Positions 1 to 11,200 of a stretch of 64,000 bases of DNA are shown one piece after another. This DNA is from Abelmoschus esculentus (taxonomy: Eukaryota; Streptophyta; Magnoliopsida; Malvales; Malvaceae), in contig JAUCBN010000003.1 in assembly GCA_035048815.1 (NCBI GenBank), positions 18,150,001 to 18,214,000 on the forward strand. Direction: 5' to 3'. The translations under genes were made by a program, and so were the position numbers. The notes beneath the pieces were generated by a model that did no database searches, was not told where the DNA came from, and worked only from the letters and a program-made list of their open reading frames with translations. Position 1 is the stretch's first letter, and every line of letters begins with the position of its first letter.

Positions 1-600
1 AACATTATGGTCGTAAGTTGTACGTGTTTTGGGCTACTATGAGTATGTAGTTTGCTAAAGAAAAACAAAGGAATGTAATAATTGAGGTTTGAGTGTGTTC
101 GTAATTGCTTCTAGTATTTTACGTGATTCGTGTACTCCCTTTATTTGCATTAATGTATTGAAAATTCAATGTAAATGTATTTTGTGCGGTTTCAATATTT
201 TTTGTTGAGGTTTTACATACGGATATTAGTAATCATATGAATTAAATGCATGAACCATCTTATCTTAGTGGTTAAAGAAATCATTATTGTTTTTAAAGGT
301 CACGTGTTCAAGCACCAAAATTACAACATTGTGATTGAGCGATTAATTTTTAATGTATGGTATAGTGGATATTTTTTTAATATCTTTACATTTATTACCT
401 TCATCATATAAATTTATTGTTTAATATAATTTGTACACCTAATTTAAATATTTGATGTTTACAGATATAGAATACAGAAAATGTTCCAATAATATTGATG
501 GAAATGATTTAAAATATGTTATATGGCCTACTGTTAATATTATTTATTCGTTTTATTTATTTAACGATTTAAAATATGTGTAAGAGTTAAAAAAAATTAT
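1..600. other. AT-rich intergenic DNA
   Basis: No reading frame or conserved domain is visible. The stretch is AT-rich and is unremarkable except for a short tRNA-like promoter pattern near position 265, listed separately. It ends at the left terminus of a chromovirus LTR. Confidence 0.6.
247..345 (+). mobile_element. possible tRNA-derived SINE head
   Basis: A box A-like TTAGTGGTTAA (265-275) is followed about 35 bases later by a box B-like GTGTTCAAGCACC (304-316). This spacing and order are typical of the RNA polymerase III promoter in the head of plant tRNA-related SINEs. No clear poly-T or poly-A tail or target duplication was found, so this is tentative. It could also be a chance match in AT-rich DNA. 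Confidence 0.3.
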
Positions 601-1446
601 TGTAACGACCCGGATTCGGATCCGAGTATCGGGTTAACCCGTGGGGTTTGGGCTTAGGTTTTGGGCCCGAGTTTGAGTGGTTTTGGGTTGCCTTGAACTC
701 AAGGGTTGGTTTAGGGGCTTTTTGGTCTCTTCTTTTGTTTGGGACAAAGAGAGGGGGAGGGGATTGATTTTCTCTGCAGAAATCAGAGTGAAGTCACCAA
801 GTTTTTCTCTTTTGTTCTTCCCTCTCTTCTTCACCCAAATCATCAAGAGAAAGGAGTAAACTTTCAGAGTTTGATAATAATCACGTTGTGAAGCTTAAGG
901 GTAAGTTGTAGAGTTGTTTTTGATCTACAACACAAGGTAAGAATGCATAGATTTGGTGAGGTTGAAGGTTTAAATGAGGGTTATGAGTTGAGTTCGGGAT
1001 TGGGTTTTGGAAGCTTAAAATCTCAGTCTTTTAGTGTTTTTAAGTTATAGAAACCATCCCTAAACCATCCTTAATCGTTGTTTATCTCCATCTTTTAGAG
1101 AAAGGTTGGAGGGCTATCTTCAAGCTTGGGAAGGTAAAGGCTTGTATAGAAGAGGAGCTCGGGTTTGTTATTGTTGTAGCTCAAGGTTGGTACTCCCAAC
1201 TCTTCTCTCTATCAGTCTTGTCATGGTAGAATACATTTTATATAAATACATGCATATGTGCTTGATTGCATGAGCTTGTTAAGCTTTAATGGTGATTTTC
1301 GTGTTAAGGTGATTGGTGATTGGAAAATGATGTTAAAACACTCTAAACAACTTTAAGATTGAGTAGAAACACTTTAGGATCGATTTTATTGAGTTTGGGA
1401 AAGAATATTTAGAATTTCTAAGTGCAGACCTGCATTTTGTGTAAGG

Positions 1447-1711
1447 ATATCGATACCGGTGACTCGTGTATCGATACCCCTAAGGGAAATATAGGCTAGT
1501 GGGGTGGGGGTATCAAAATGGGTTTCGATACTGAATTCTCCAGTAGCATTTTCGTTTCGATACCGGTATCGAATTGAGGAAGCCTCCTTTATTGACCTTA
1601 AATTGGTTAAAGCATATCGATACCAGTATCGATACTGCGTGTTTTGACATCCTCTTTGGGTGGGTATCGATACAGGATGTTTCGATACCTTACATAAGGG
1701 TATCGATACCC
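1447..1711. repeat. cluster of GTATCGATAC palindromes in LTR G1
   Basis: About eight perfect or near-perfect copies of a palindrome built on GGTATCGATACC occur within 265 bases, separated by unrelated sequence. Related motifs recur in LTR G5 (59.5-60.0 kb). The cluster lies in the middle of the LTR. Confidence 0.8.
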
Positions 1712-1957
1712 CTGTGTAATTTTGCCAAGATAAGTAGAGGTTGAGGTTCAGTAATGGTAATTATGTGTCCTAATGAATCTTAAACAATGAAAGGAATTGT
1801 TAAACCACTATTGATGATTTTAACTCCAAAAGACTAAGTTATGATGGGTCGTAATACGTCTTGTTGTGCTAAGATCCTAGGTGGATCGTTTGTGTGGTTT
1901 GAGTCCTTGTGCGATGGAAATTCAGATATCTAAAAGTGTTGCAACATGTCAAAGACC

Positions 1958-2112
1958 ATCCGATGTAACATTCCGGGTGATGATTTGACGACCATCCCGA
2001 ATATAGGATCCCAATGCTGTGTGGACGCGAGTCTCATTCAAAGATACTCGATGTGATATTCCGAGTATGGGATTTAGAGGATCTCGATGTTGTGTGGACG
2101 CGAGGCTCATTA
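1958..2112 (+). repeat. degenerate subrepeats in LTR G1
   Basis: Two clear and one weaker copy of a unit of about 80 bases carry the pattern GGATCYCRATGYTGTGTGGACGCGAG. The same type of unit (GATGCTTAGTGGAC) is repeated in LTR G5 near 60.38-60.55 kb. Subrepeats of this kind are common in long gypsy LTRs. Confidence 0.55.
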
Positions 2113-2328
2113 CCTAGTGTGTCTGTTTTGATATGTATATGCTGTGTGCGTTAGTATGCATTCATTTATGCCATGAGATAGGCAAGCATGCTAGACCATC
2201 ATGTCATGCACGAGATTTATATGTTCTACTTTACTGCTTATGATATGCATGATGTTGGCCGAGTTCGGCGTATCCACTGAGCTTTTGTAGCTCAACTTTC
2301 AAAATGTGTTTCCGTGTCACGTCCGTAG

Positions 2329-2870
2329 AACTCTTCTACTCAGGAACGTGCGGCCTTAGACGCTCTTGCTCGATGCAACGCCTAAGTAAGCCTAAACAGA
2401 TCAAAGCTAGAGTGCTAAGATCTTAGCGGAAATAAAAGGAACTTTGAAAGGTAAAGAAGACAAGAGAGATTAAGTGAATGCTCTTGATTACTCAAAGAAG
2501 AAGTGTCACAAATGAGGTGGGGGAAGGCCTCTATTTATAGTTAGAGCCCCCTACATCCAACGGTTCAGAAAAGAGTACATCAACGGTTGAGATTCAACCT
2601 TATCCCTAAATCCCCTAATTTATGTTACATACCATATTTACAAAGATTAAGAGATAGGATAAGATTCAATGAGATAATCTTGCCAAATCTGATGGAAAAG
2701 GTTCACCAACCCCCAAGTGTTGGGCCAAATCGGAATTGGGCTCTCCAGTGTGATGGATCTTGGATTTGGGCCCTTGAGGTGCTGGATTGGGTGTTGAGAC
2801 GCCCAACATGCTTTTGAGGGCACTTGTAGCATCCTCTAGTGTGCTTGTATCGGGCCCTGTGGTGCTGTAG
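2329..2870. mobile_element. ~540-bp insertion of unknown type inside LTR G1
   Basis: Against LTR G5, the alignment breaks after CGTCCGTAG and resumes at GTTAGGTAAAG. The intervening ~540 bases are absent from G5 and are bounded by CGTAG (2324-2328) and TGTAG (2866-2870), a probable short target duplication. The insert has a CTATTTATAG box around 2530 and lacks TG...CA ends, so I cannot say whether it is a small LTR, a DNA element or a captured fragment. Confidence 0.5.
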
Positions 2871-3267
2871 GTTAGGTAAAGGTGGTTCAGAGGACCACCA
2901 TTGAGGTTTGGATTTCAGCATCGGCTTTGTGTAAAAGTACAATTATAGATGTAGTGGGCTAGTACTTGGTCAAACCCTTTATGTATTTTGTAATTCTGTT
3001 TATTTTAAATTGGGTCGAATGCTTTAAATGATTTATAATATTTTGGAGCTCCGATTACATTATATTATTTTTGGGCTTCTGTTTTAACTTAAATGAATTT
3101 TATGAATCTCATTTGGACTTGAGTTGAATTTTATTGTTGGACTGTCAAAGGAAATTTCGAAATACGGGTTTTAGGTCGGAGGCCCAATGTGACACCGGGT
3201 TGAGGGTGTTACATTTATACTATGTAACTGGATTCTATCATATTATATATAGCCACTTATATGGTGT

Positions 3268-3446
3268 AAAACTCATTTAATTTTATACTAATTTATAACC
3301 ATTAGATAAGAGGAATTGATGGATGAGATTAAATACTCATATTTTTTCTTCTTAAAAATCATCTTATTCTCAATTTTTCATCTCATCCATCCATTTCACT
3401 CATCCAAGGAGTCATGGATTGTTGTAAACCTAAATGAGTTTTATAG
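3268..3446. mobile_element. foldback MITE, family F1 copy 1
   Basis: The left arm (TAAAACTCATTTAATTTT...GATGGATGAG) pairs with an inverted right arm (CTCATCCATCC...AAATGAGTTTTA). The same arms, in the same order, occur at 15143-15375 and, more decayed, at 62385-62575. There is no coding capacity. Confidence 0.6.
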
Positions 3447-3489
3447 CAAGTAAGCGGAAAATCATATATAAGGATAAGATCTACTTACA

Positions 3490-3712
3490 CATAATGTAAA
3501 ACTCATATCTGTTTTTCCTTATTATTTAGTTTTCTTTATTTAGTTCAATCTCAACCCAATCACTTGTGTTTTATTTCTTTATAGAGCAAAAAGATTAAAG
3601 AGAGCATATTAAGTAGACCAATCCCTGTGGAGATGATACACAATTTACTCATCACTTTATTACTTGGCGACGTGTTCACTTGCACTAAATTGCGCATATT
3701 TAGCACGCATCA
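3490..3712 (+). mobile_element. Athila-like LTR fragment in + orientation
   Basis: The reverse complement of 3590-3712 aligns with the start of the minus-strand Athila LTRs at 6013 and 34607: it shares GCGCAATT, TGCAAGTG, the CCAAGTAATAAA block and CTCCACAGGGATT. The terminus ...GCACGCATCA at 3712 corresponds to a correct LTR end. No primer site follows. Instead the sequence passes directly into a minus-strand protease, so this LTR end points the wrong way for that element. Confidence 0.7.
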
Positions 3713-4053
3713 ATAGTGTAAACCATCTGACATTCTTCTGGATCATCATGTCTTTTCAGAATCTGGAAAAAATTGAGTTTGACTTGTTGATCGTTAACCC
3801 TTATTGTCAATTCTCCTTTTTCCACAACAATAAGAGTGCGTCCAGTAGATAAAAAAGGTCTCCCCAAGATGATCGATGCATTATCATCTACTAATTGGAA
3901 CATCACTGTTGTGGGTTTTGCCCTTCCTATTCCAAGCTTTTGGAAGACGGATTTTGGCATCAAATTTATGCTTGATCCAAGGTCACATAGGGCATTTCCT
4001 ACATAATGATTTCCTATCACACATGGTATAGTAAAACATCCAGGATGCTTCAA
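3700..4053 (-). pseudogene. retropepsin-like protease of Athila-like element A1 (decayed)
   Basis: This reading frame encodes an aspartic protease of the Ty3/gypsy Athila type, which would process the Gag-Pol polyprotein. It shows the family's signature order: FTIPC, then the active-site region CDLGSSINLMP, then IILGRPFL (the hydrophobic-Gly flap pairing region), then GELTIRVNDQQVKLN. Compared with the equivalent protein of A3 (39048-39641), about 36 residues between FQLVD and the ILGRPF motif are missing in frame, which removes the HPEGKIED and FIFPADF stretches. The frame runs into the inverted LTR fragment at its C-terminus, so the natural end is lost. It lies downstream of the gag remnant on the same strand and is not expected to be functional. 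Confidence 0.8.
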
Positions 4054-4265
4054 TTTGCGGCAACAGTTTCAAACTCACAAAGCCTTTTTCTTTTGGACAT
4101 AATGTCTTTTAAGAATTTGGCATAATTCAGTATTTTTTTCTATTGCCTCAACTAATGACAAATTAATGTGGACTTGTTTCAAGATGTTTAGGAACTTTTA
4201 AAATTGATAGTCTTGCTTCTTCCTTTTCAGCCTCTGTGGAAAAGTTGGTGGGGGTCACATTTCCT

Positions 4266-5915
4266 CTAGTGTCTCATTAGTCTGAAATTTAATACCGGTA
4301 CCACTGGTTCTTCTGTCTCGGCCGCTTGGCGTGAGACTACCGATTTCTCTACCGAGGCAGTGACTTTTTCTGAGATTGTTGTGGCATGATCACTTAGTTC
4401 AGCATCTAAATCCTCTCTATCTGATTCTTCTTGTTCCACTAGTGGGACTTTGTCTGCCGAACTACCTAATATCTCCTTAAGTTGTAGGTCACTCCTACTA
4501 GTGAGTGTCTTACATTGCTCATGGCCCATTCCCTTTACAACTTCGGTATTGCTGGGTAATCCTCCTTGTGATCTAGTATTCAGATTCTGAGCAAACTTCC
4601 CAACTTGAGTTTCCATTGATTTAATGGTTGCCTCTTGGTTTTGCAATCTCATCCCAGTTCTGTTTATGAATGCATTAGTTCTCTTAATAAAGTTACTATT
4701 CTCAGCCATGTATGATTCTTTTTCATCATAAAGGCCTTAAGAGAATTTTCCAATGAACATGTAGGTTGCTGCTAATGCATCTGCTGCTGCGACATTGGTT
4801 GTTGTACTTGTTGCGGCGATGGATGTTGCATTTACATTGGTTACTGGAAAACTGAGGGTTGGGTAGTTGGACATCATGTTGTTGTTCTGATTGTAGTTTC
4901 CCACATAAAGACTAGATTCTTGATTCTGTATGTATTCAGAAGAGCTATGGTTACCTCCACATAAATTACAGAAAGAATCTATTGCCTTGACCTCATGGGT
5001 ATTATTCTGCATTTGCATATTCTGAACCATCATAGTAAGAGAGGCCAATTGTGCTGCCACTAAATTAGATGTTTCTAACTCATTCACTGTAGCTTGGCGT
5101 CTCCCTCCTCACCAAGATGTAGGGAATTGAAAGTCATTCTTTGCAAGTTTGTTCAAAATTTCTATAGCTTCCTTCGGTGGTTTGTCAAGAAGTGTCCCAT
5201 TGGTAGAAACGTATAGCATCATCCTTATTGGGGCATTGGTTGCATTGTAAAACATAGTCACTTGTGTCCATAATGGAAATCCATGCAAAGGACACTTGTG
5301 TAGTAGCTTCGTATATCACTCTCATGCCTCGTACATCGGTTCATCATCTGCCTGCCGAAAAGAAGTAATTTCATTACGTATATGATCATATAGATTAGTA
5401 GGATTGAAACTGTAATGAAATCACGGCATAGTTTATTCTAAGATCCTATAGATCCTGCTAGAATGCTATTTAACCAGGTTTTTGCCCTATCCCTCAGTGA
5501 ATAGGAAAAAGTTTCAGTCTTAGAACATCTTCTTGGACTCCTTGAATTTTGAATGTATTACAGATCTCCATGAATGATTTGAGATGTTGCTTGGCATCTT
5601 CAGTTAATGACCCACTAAACTGTCCACTGGTATTGAGCATATTAAACATGACAGGTTTTAGTTCAAAGTGGTCTACTTCAATTTCTGGTGTGACAACTCT
5701 TGGATTTAACCCGTTCAAATCCTCTTCCAAGAAATCTCAAACTGTGAGCTGTCGCGGCAGTGGTGCGGCAGAAGTCCTCTATTGCCAACGGGTAAATTCT
5801 GTTCTGCTGGATTATCTGCCATAACTACACGGATTTGTCTTCTCAACCTTTGACGCATCCGTTCAATTTCTGGATCTAACTCGTACAAAGGATTTCTTGG
5901 GTTTTCCCTGGTCAT
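4266..5915 (-). pseudogene. gag of Athila-like element A1 (several frameshifts)
   Basis: Gag is the structural nucleocapsid polyprotein. The N-terminus (5915) reads MTRENPRNPLYELDPEIERM, which closely matches the gag start of A3 at 41398. The next segment (5730-5494) carries EEDLNGLNP, FELKPVMFNMLN and QFSG...EDAKQHLKSF, typical of Athila gag. A later segment (5087-4737) contains LVAAQLASLTMMVQNMQ and a broken zinc knuckle, CNLCGGNHSSSEY, whose last Cys is absent. The C-terminal part (4709-4266) has coiled-coil-like and acidic Glu/Asp-rich sequence before the protease. The pieces lie in at least two different frames, so frameshifts have accumulated. The primer-binding site is about 75 bases upstream. 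Confidence 0.8.
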
Positions 5916-5988
5916 ACACCTATAAAAATCGAAGTTTAATAAAAGTAACTAAAAGCGAGAAAATAAGGATTAAAATTTTAATTGTCAA

Positions 5989-6006
5989 TCCCCGACAACG
6001 GCGACA
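5989..6006 (-). promoter_or_regulatory. primer-binding site of A1 (tRNA-Asp type)
   Basis: On the minus strand this reads TGTCGCCGTTGTCGGGGA, close to the TGGCGCCGTTGCCGGGGA primer site known from Athila-type elements. It lies six bases from the LTR end at 6013 and fixes the minus orientation. Confidence 0.8.
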
Positions 6007-6012
6007 AAAGCT

Positions 6013-7337
6013 TGTTGCGTGTAGAAAGAGTTGCGCAATTATTGCAAGTGTGTACTTCGCAAGTAAGAAAGTGATAAGTATATCGAGTATCGTCTCCACA
6101 GGGATTTGTGTACTTAATATGTTTTTTTTCTCTTCTCGCTTTGTAAAGAAATAAAATAAAAGATGTAGATTAATTTGGGTATTCCAAATTAAACTAAACA
6201 ACTTGAATAATAAAGAAAACTAGATAATGAGAATAAAATTAGATTGAGAAAATGGTCAGGATCCAGTTGTGTTGTATTTTGGATTCAATTGACTTGTCTC
6301 CGTCCAACGCAATTACACAATACTGCTTCGGCAGTACTGCAGTTTTACAGCCTCGACAGTGAAGGGTTTCGTCCTTCACGGCAATCCCTTGCTCTTAGGT
6401 GGACTTTACCAAGGTTCAACAAAGTGTCCTCTGATGACTCCGCTTATCCCTAAGTCGAAGTACTATTGATGACTAATCCTTGGTGATACCTCCCGGCGTG
6501 AATCAACTATAATCACTAACCAATCTCACACTTCTTTTAGCCGCTGAAACTCTAACCTATCCCTAGGCCGAGTTAGTATTTTCCGACTAAAAAAATACCA
6601 TACTTATTCCTTTCGTGAATCTAACTTTCTCGATATTAGATAAATAAATATCAAACTTCTCTCCCGAGCTTGAATACAAGAACAATGAATGACAAAGAAT
6701 AAGCAAACCTCGATATTTTATTGCATGAAACAAGAAAACAAAGTACAATCTCCTCTCACAAATACTCGAAAACTTTCACCTAAGCCTTAGAAGAGTTTAG
6801 AACATAATGGAAAACAAAGAAAACTCTAAAGTATATAGTGAACTCCCCTCCCTCTAGTCGTGTGTCGGTTATGGTTTATATAGGCTTGGTCTAGGGCAAA
6901 CCTTTCCAAAGTAGGAATAAAACTTAGAGTAAAACATGAGTTAAGTACATAAATAAAAGATCTTTATTTTATTTTCTAGTTTATTCCTATAAGGATTCTT
7001 TTCCCACGTGGCCTTTGACCTTGACTTTTCGCGTGTTTCTCAGCTCTGATTTCTATGTCGATTGTCTTAAAACGTCCACCTTATTTTTCTTTTTAGATCG
7101 CCTACAATATTGATATTTGTTTTTCAGGTACTGTCGTGGCCTCAGGTGCTGCCTTAGCCTCAGGTGCTGTTGCGGCATCAGGTCTACCTGCAAATGCACA
7201 AAGGTACATTAAAGCTTACATTTTCTATAAATATCATCTTTATATGTCACCAAAGCAAAATATTCAAATATCACACATTAAGTTCATGCATTAGCTCAAG
7301 TAGGTGTAAGATGTGATAGTCTTTTGAGCACTTATCA
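6013..7337 (-). mobile_element. 5' LTR of Athila-like element A1
   Basis: The segment runs from TGTTGCGTG to GCACTTATCA, directly beyond the primer site. It shares with the other Athila LTRs the blocks CTCCACAGGGATT, GATACCTCCCGGCGTG (from 6485) and a TATA box read on the minus strand as CCTATATAAA (6875-6884), about 390 bases before the conserved GATACCTC block. It has no coding capacity. A second, correctly oriented LTR of this element is missing. Confidence 0.8.
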
Positions 7338-8209
7338 AGTACCCAGTCGACTCAAGATCGGATATCACAACACCATAACACAAATCTGTCTACACTTTTT
7401 TTATCTCCACAACTCCTCTATTACCAAGTTTTAGCTTTTTTTAGTCCTATATCAAGCATAACAAAATAGAAAAATAATTTTAACAAGAAAAAAAACATTT
7501 TGCAAAACTTGTGAGGCAAGCACGTAACAAGTTCCAAGTAGCTAAAGTACAATATAAAACAATTTTCTAGTAGTAGTTAGAGCAATGTGTAACCAAAATA
7601 AATCCAGCAATATGTATAATCAATCATCACATAGCACAATCATCAACTATGATTAGCATCAATAATATATATCTATATAACAAGTGTGTTTTTCACAACT
7701 TACATTAAGCATCATATAAAACAATCCCCAAATCCCATGCATTAACCAATGCAAATTCAAACTAGTTTCTAATTCTACATGGCATATCAAAAATTAGAAA
7801 TCTCATGAGATGTTCAACTTATAAATCATTTTCAAATCCAACTGACAATAATGTATGCAACATTTAAATTCTAAACACATTTCCTCTTATAAATTTTATA
7901 TGCAAGACAACCTTAAAACATGGTCAAAACATCACCATCTGATTAATGTCATAATAATGCAATAAGATTTCATCATGCTTATAAACAATAATTCATATAG
8001 CAACATCAAAGTACATCAAAATTTAATCATGCTTGCAAACTCTTAAGTATATCATGCTTTATCAATAGCCATATACATAGCAAACACCATACATCACATA
8101 CAATAACATGTCATTTTCAACCACTCACAATGTATAGGCAACATTAAGCACAAATCAAGATTAGAACATACCAATCAAATAAAATATCCCAAAGATTTCG
8201 TAAAACTAG
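7338..8209 (-). other. probable truncated internal leader of chromovirus G2
   Basis: This AT-rich DNA has no long reading frame and lies between the A1 LTR and the G2 primer site. It is on the internal side of that primer site, so it is probably the untranslated leader of G2, truncated at 7337 by A1. No gag or pol remains. Confidence 0.4.
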
Positions 8210-8221
8210 GCTCTTATACCA
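8210..8221 (-). promoter_or_regulatory. degenerate tRNA-iMet primer-binding site of G2
   Basis: The minus strand reads TGGTATAAGAGC, one mismatch from the initiator-Met primer site TGGTATCAGAGC, five bases from the LTR end at 8227. Confidence 0.75.
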
Positions 8222-8226
8222 ACAAA

Positions 8227-11200
8227 TGTACCCTCTCGACCCGGTCTAAACATCACCCGACTCGAACGAGTTACATAGGGAATACCAATGCTAATCCGGA
8301 GACTCACCCCAATAAACAATCCTAAAAATATTACATGAATATTTTTTTCCTTTTATCTTATCTAGATGCTTTATTTTGATCCTACTTGTCCATACATAGA
8401 TTATATTCAATTTTAGCGGAAACAAATAAAAAACGTATAGACATGCTTGCATCTCAAATTTCAATACTAAATACACATTATCCACATATCATATACAACT
8501 TACTAGATACATTGCAATCTAGTTATTAACAATTGATTCAACTCCTAAATAATCATGCTTCATTATCAACAACACTCAAATTCACATATAAGGATAAAAA
8601 AATCAAACTTCTATGTAACTTTATTATAACTAAAGGTATATCAATAGGCAATTCAATTCTAGTTCACAAGATTAATATTATCTCGACTAATCAAAACATA
8701 TCATCCTGGCTAAAGGCATCATAACCTAATATCAATATAAGGTTCGTGACTTTCAAAACATTCCTACATCAAGCTTTTATTAAAAGAAACATCAACATTG
8801 AATATCATCAATATGTATAAGCATACAACTATTTCAAGTCTCAATAGTATAGATAATATTCACTATATGATAAACACATCCCCATTGCTCTCTCACAACT
8901 ACTAATATTATAAAGACACACTTGAGCTTTTCACTTGGCGGTTGCATGGAACCCTTGCTTCCCCTTGTTACCTTTCATTAAATACTCTACATTGCAAGGT
9001 AAATGAGAGGGTAAGCATAAGCTTAGTGAATGAATAAAAATATATTTAAAAAACCTTGCAATGCAACTCATAATATACTAAAATCAATTTTAAAACAAGT
9101 CATGCTCTAAGTAAAATCAATGCCCATGTCCATCAACGCCACTATTTGTAAAAAAAGTGTACCATGGCCCCAGAGCCACAAAAACTTTTTAAAATACATT
9201 TTTGAAAAAACATGCTTAATAAGTAAAACAAAAGACTTATATGCTACTCACTACAAAGCTTAAAGAAAAAAACACTTATTCACATATCAAATACACATGT
9301 AAATCTCGCTGTAAGGTATCATACACTTGCTTTTAAAACATATTGGTATTAGTGAACTGATTAGACTATCATTAATCGTTAGGATAAATGGAACTACGCA
9401 TGTAGACATACTTTCTAAGACATTCTCGGCATGGGGCCAATCACCAACATGCCACGTAAAAGAGCCAAATCGTTACTCATACCACGTATAAGGGCTAAAC
9501 TACCTACTCATACCCATGATGGATTACATCCAATCATGAAATCTCACCTTAGCATCCGGTATAAACAATGCTTAAATGTAATACAACACATATACCACAC
9601 TCTAAGCATCAACTCTAATGCATCACTAAGGCATTTAATACATGTACGTATTTTATAATTTTAGTGTACTCACATCCTATTGATCGATCAACTTATCTAT
9701 GTTACCATCTTATTTAATACCAATACAAAAACAAAATCAATGCTTAAGTTTTGAGTTAAAAACAATGAAATAAACTCATGCATCCCATCAATACATGCAT
9801 CGAATATATAAATTGATAAAAATTATTTTTCTCATGTTTTCAAAACAAAATCGTGGAAGAATCTTATGAATATAAAAACCTTTGTAAAATCATCTCATGA
9901 GTATTGAAACACATATGACTAAAACAAATAGTAAAACAAGGCATAATATGGGAACCTTTAAGAAAGCAATTCTTTAAATATTCTTTCGAGTATAGGGAGT
10001 TTTTTCAAACCCATACACTCCCAAAACCTTTGAAAACACATTTAAAACCATGATGAATTGGTATTCCTCATAATTTACTCACCGATTTAACAAAACTTGC
10101 TGAACAAGTCACCCGAAAACACAATTCGACTTTCCGATCTCCCTCAAACTTATTCCTCTACCTCTTGACCTGATTCAAGAATCAAAATCAGACTCCTTAA
10201 TGCATTATAACACCCCAAACATTGCTCAAGTTAGACCAATACATGACAGCCCCTATAAACACCATAAAACCTAACCGATACTCACCGAAAACCTCTTCAA
10301 ACACCATATAAACCTTATATCCGGGATAAGATACTTAAAAACATCTTAATTACATCTAAACAATTAAAGATTCATGATGGAGGCTTGGAAGTCATTTTGA
10401 TTTCACCTTTGTTAGATTGTAATACTTTAGGTTGTTGAACCCACAGGGACTGTGTCGAGTTCACTACTTCTTAAAGATGCACTATGAAAATAAAAACACA
10501 AGTATTTTTATTGAGTTTAATTAACTAAATTAACTAATAGAAAAACTAAATAACAAAAGGATTATTATGATAAAAGCCAGGCTAAGTTGAGTGGTTTGCA
10601 GAGGATGATCCATTTGTATTATTTATCCACTTATCAATGCAATGGTTTGAATTTTCGCCTCAGTGGATCGTACTAAGGGTCTCCGCAACTGCCTAAGCGG
10701 GGTTATGCCATGTTGATAATTCAACTTTTCATAGATCAACAGAGCATCTTTATATGTCTTCTTTCTTATCCCTAAGCAAAGAGAACTGTTGAAATCCACG
10801 TCTTAATGATACCTCCCGGCGTGAATCAAGAGTGAACAACAACTAAACACATGCGTCTTGTTAGTCATTGAAATCCTGGGCGGTTAATATCTCAACCGAA
10901 TTAGTCAATGCCCTTGAGCAAAGACTATATTCTCTCATTTCGTAAGCCTAACTCTCCTGATATTAGACAAATAGATTTTTCTTCACAAACTATCATCTCG
11001 AGCTCATATGCAAAGAAGAGTAAATGCCAAGAGAGAATAAACTATGAAATAAGTTTTTGCATTAATAAGTATTAAGAATAATACAACCTTTTCCTCCAAC
11101 TACTCCACAAACAACCTAAACCTCCAAACAAGTTTGGAACATAATGTAACTGGTGGCTAAGGGTATATGAGATGTAAGATCCGACTCCCTTCTAAACCTA

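Larger units (their letters stand above)
601..3213 (+). mobile_element. G1: solo LTR of a Ty3/gypsy chromovirus (Tekay/Del-like)
   Basis: The segment begins TGTAACGACCCGG and ends GGGTGTTACA, the inverted-repeat termini typical of this family of long plant gypsy LTRs. The flanking bases are ATTAT on the left and TTTAT on the right, a 4-of-5 match consistent with an aged target-site duplication. No primer-binding site or internal region follows, so a solo LTR is the simplest reading. Its right half aligns by eye with the truncated LTR at 59.2-61.06 kb, which gives the + orientation. It contains a palindrome cluster, degenerate subrepeats and a roughly 540-bp nested insertion. Confidence 0.75.

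Noticed and set aside
677..859. Short overlapping frames on both strands in LTR G1
   Set aside because: They lie inside an LTR, have low-complexity composition and resemble no protein family.
5897..6201. Overlapping frames around the A1 primer site
   Set aside because: They cross the primer-binding site and the LTR boundary and have no family resemblance.
7338..7360. Resemblance of AGTACCCAGTCGACTCAA to the A3 polypurine-side sequence AATACCCCTAAACTCGA
   Set aside because: The match is too short to claim that a second internal region adjoins the A1 LTR.
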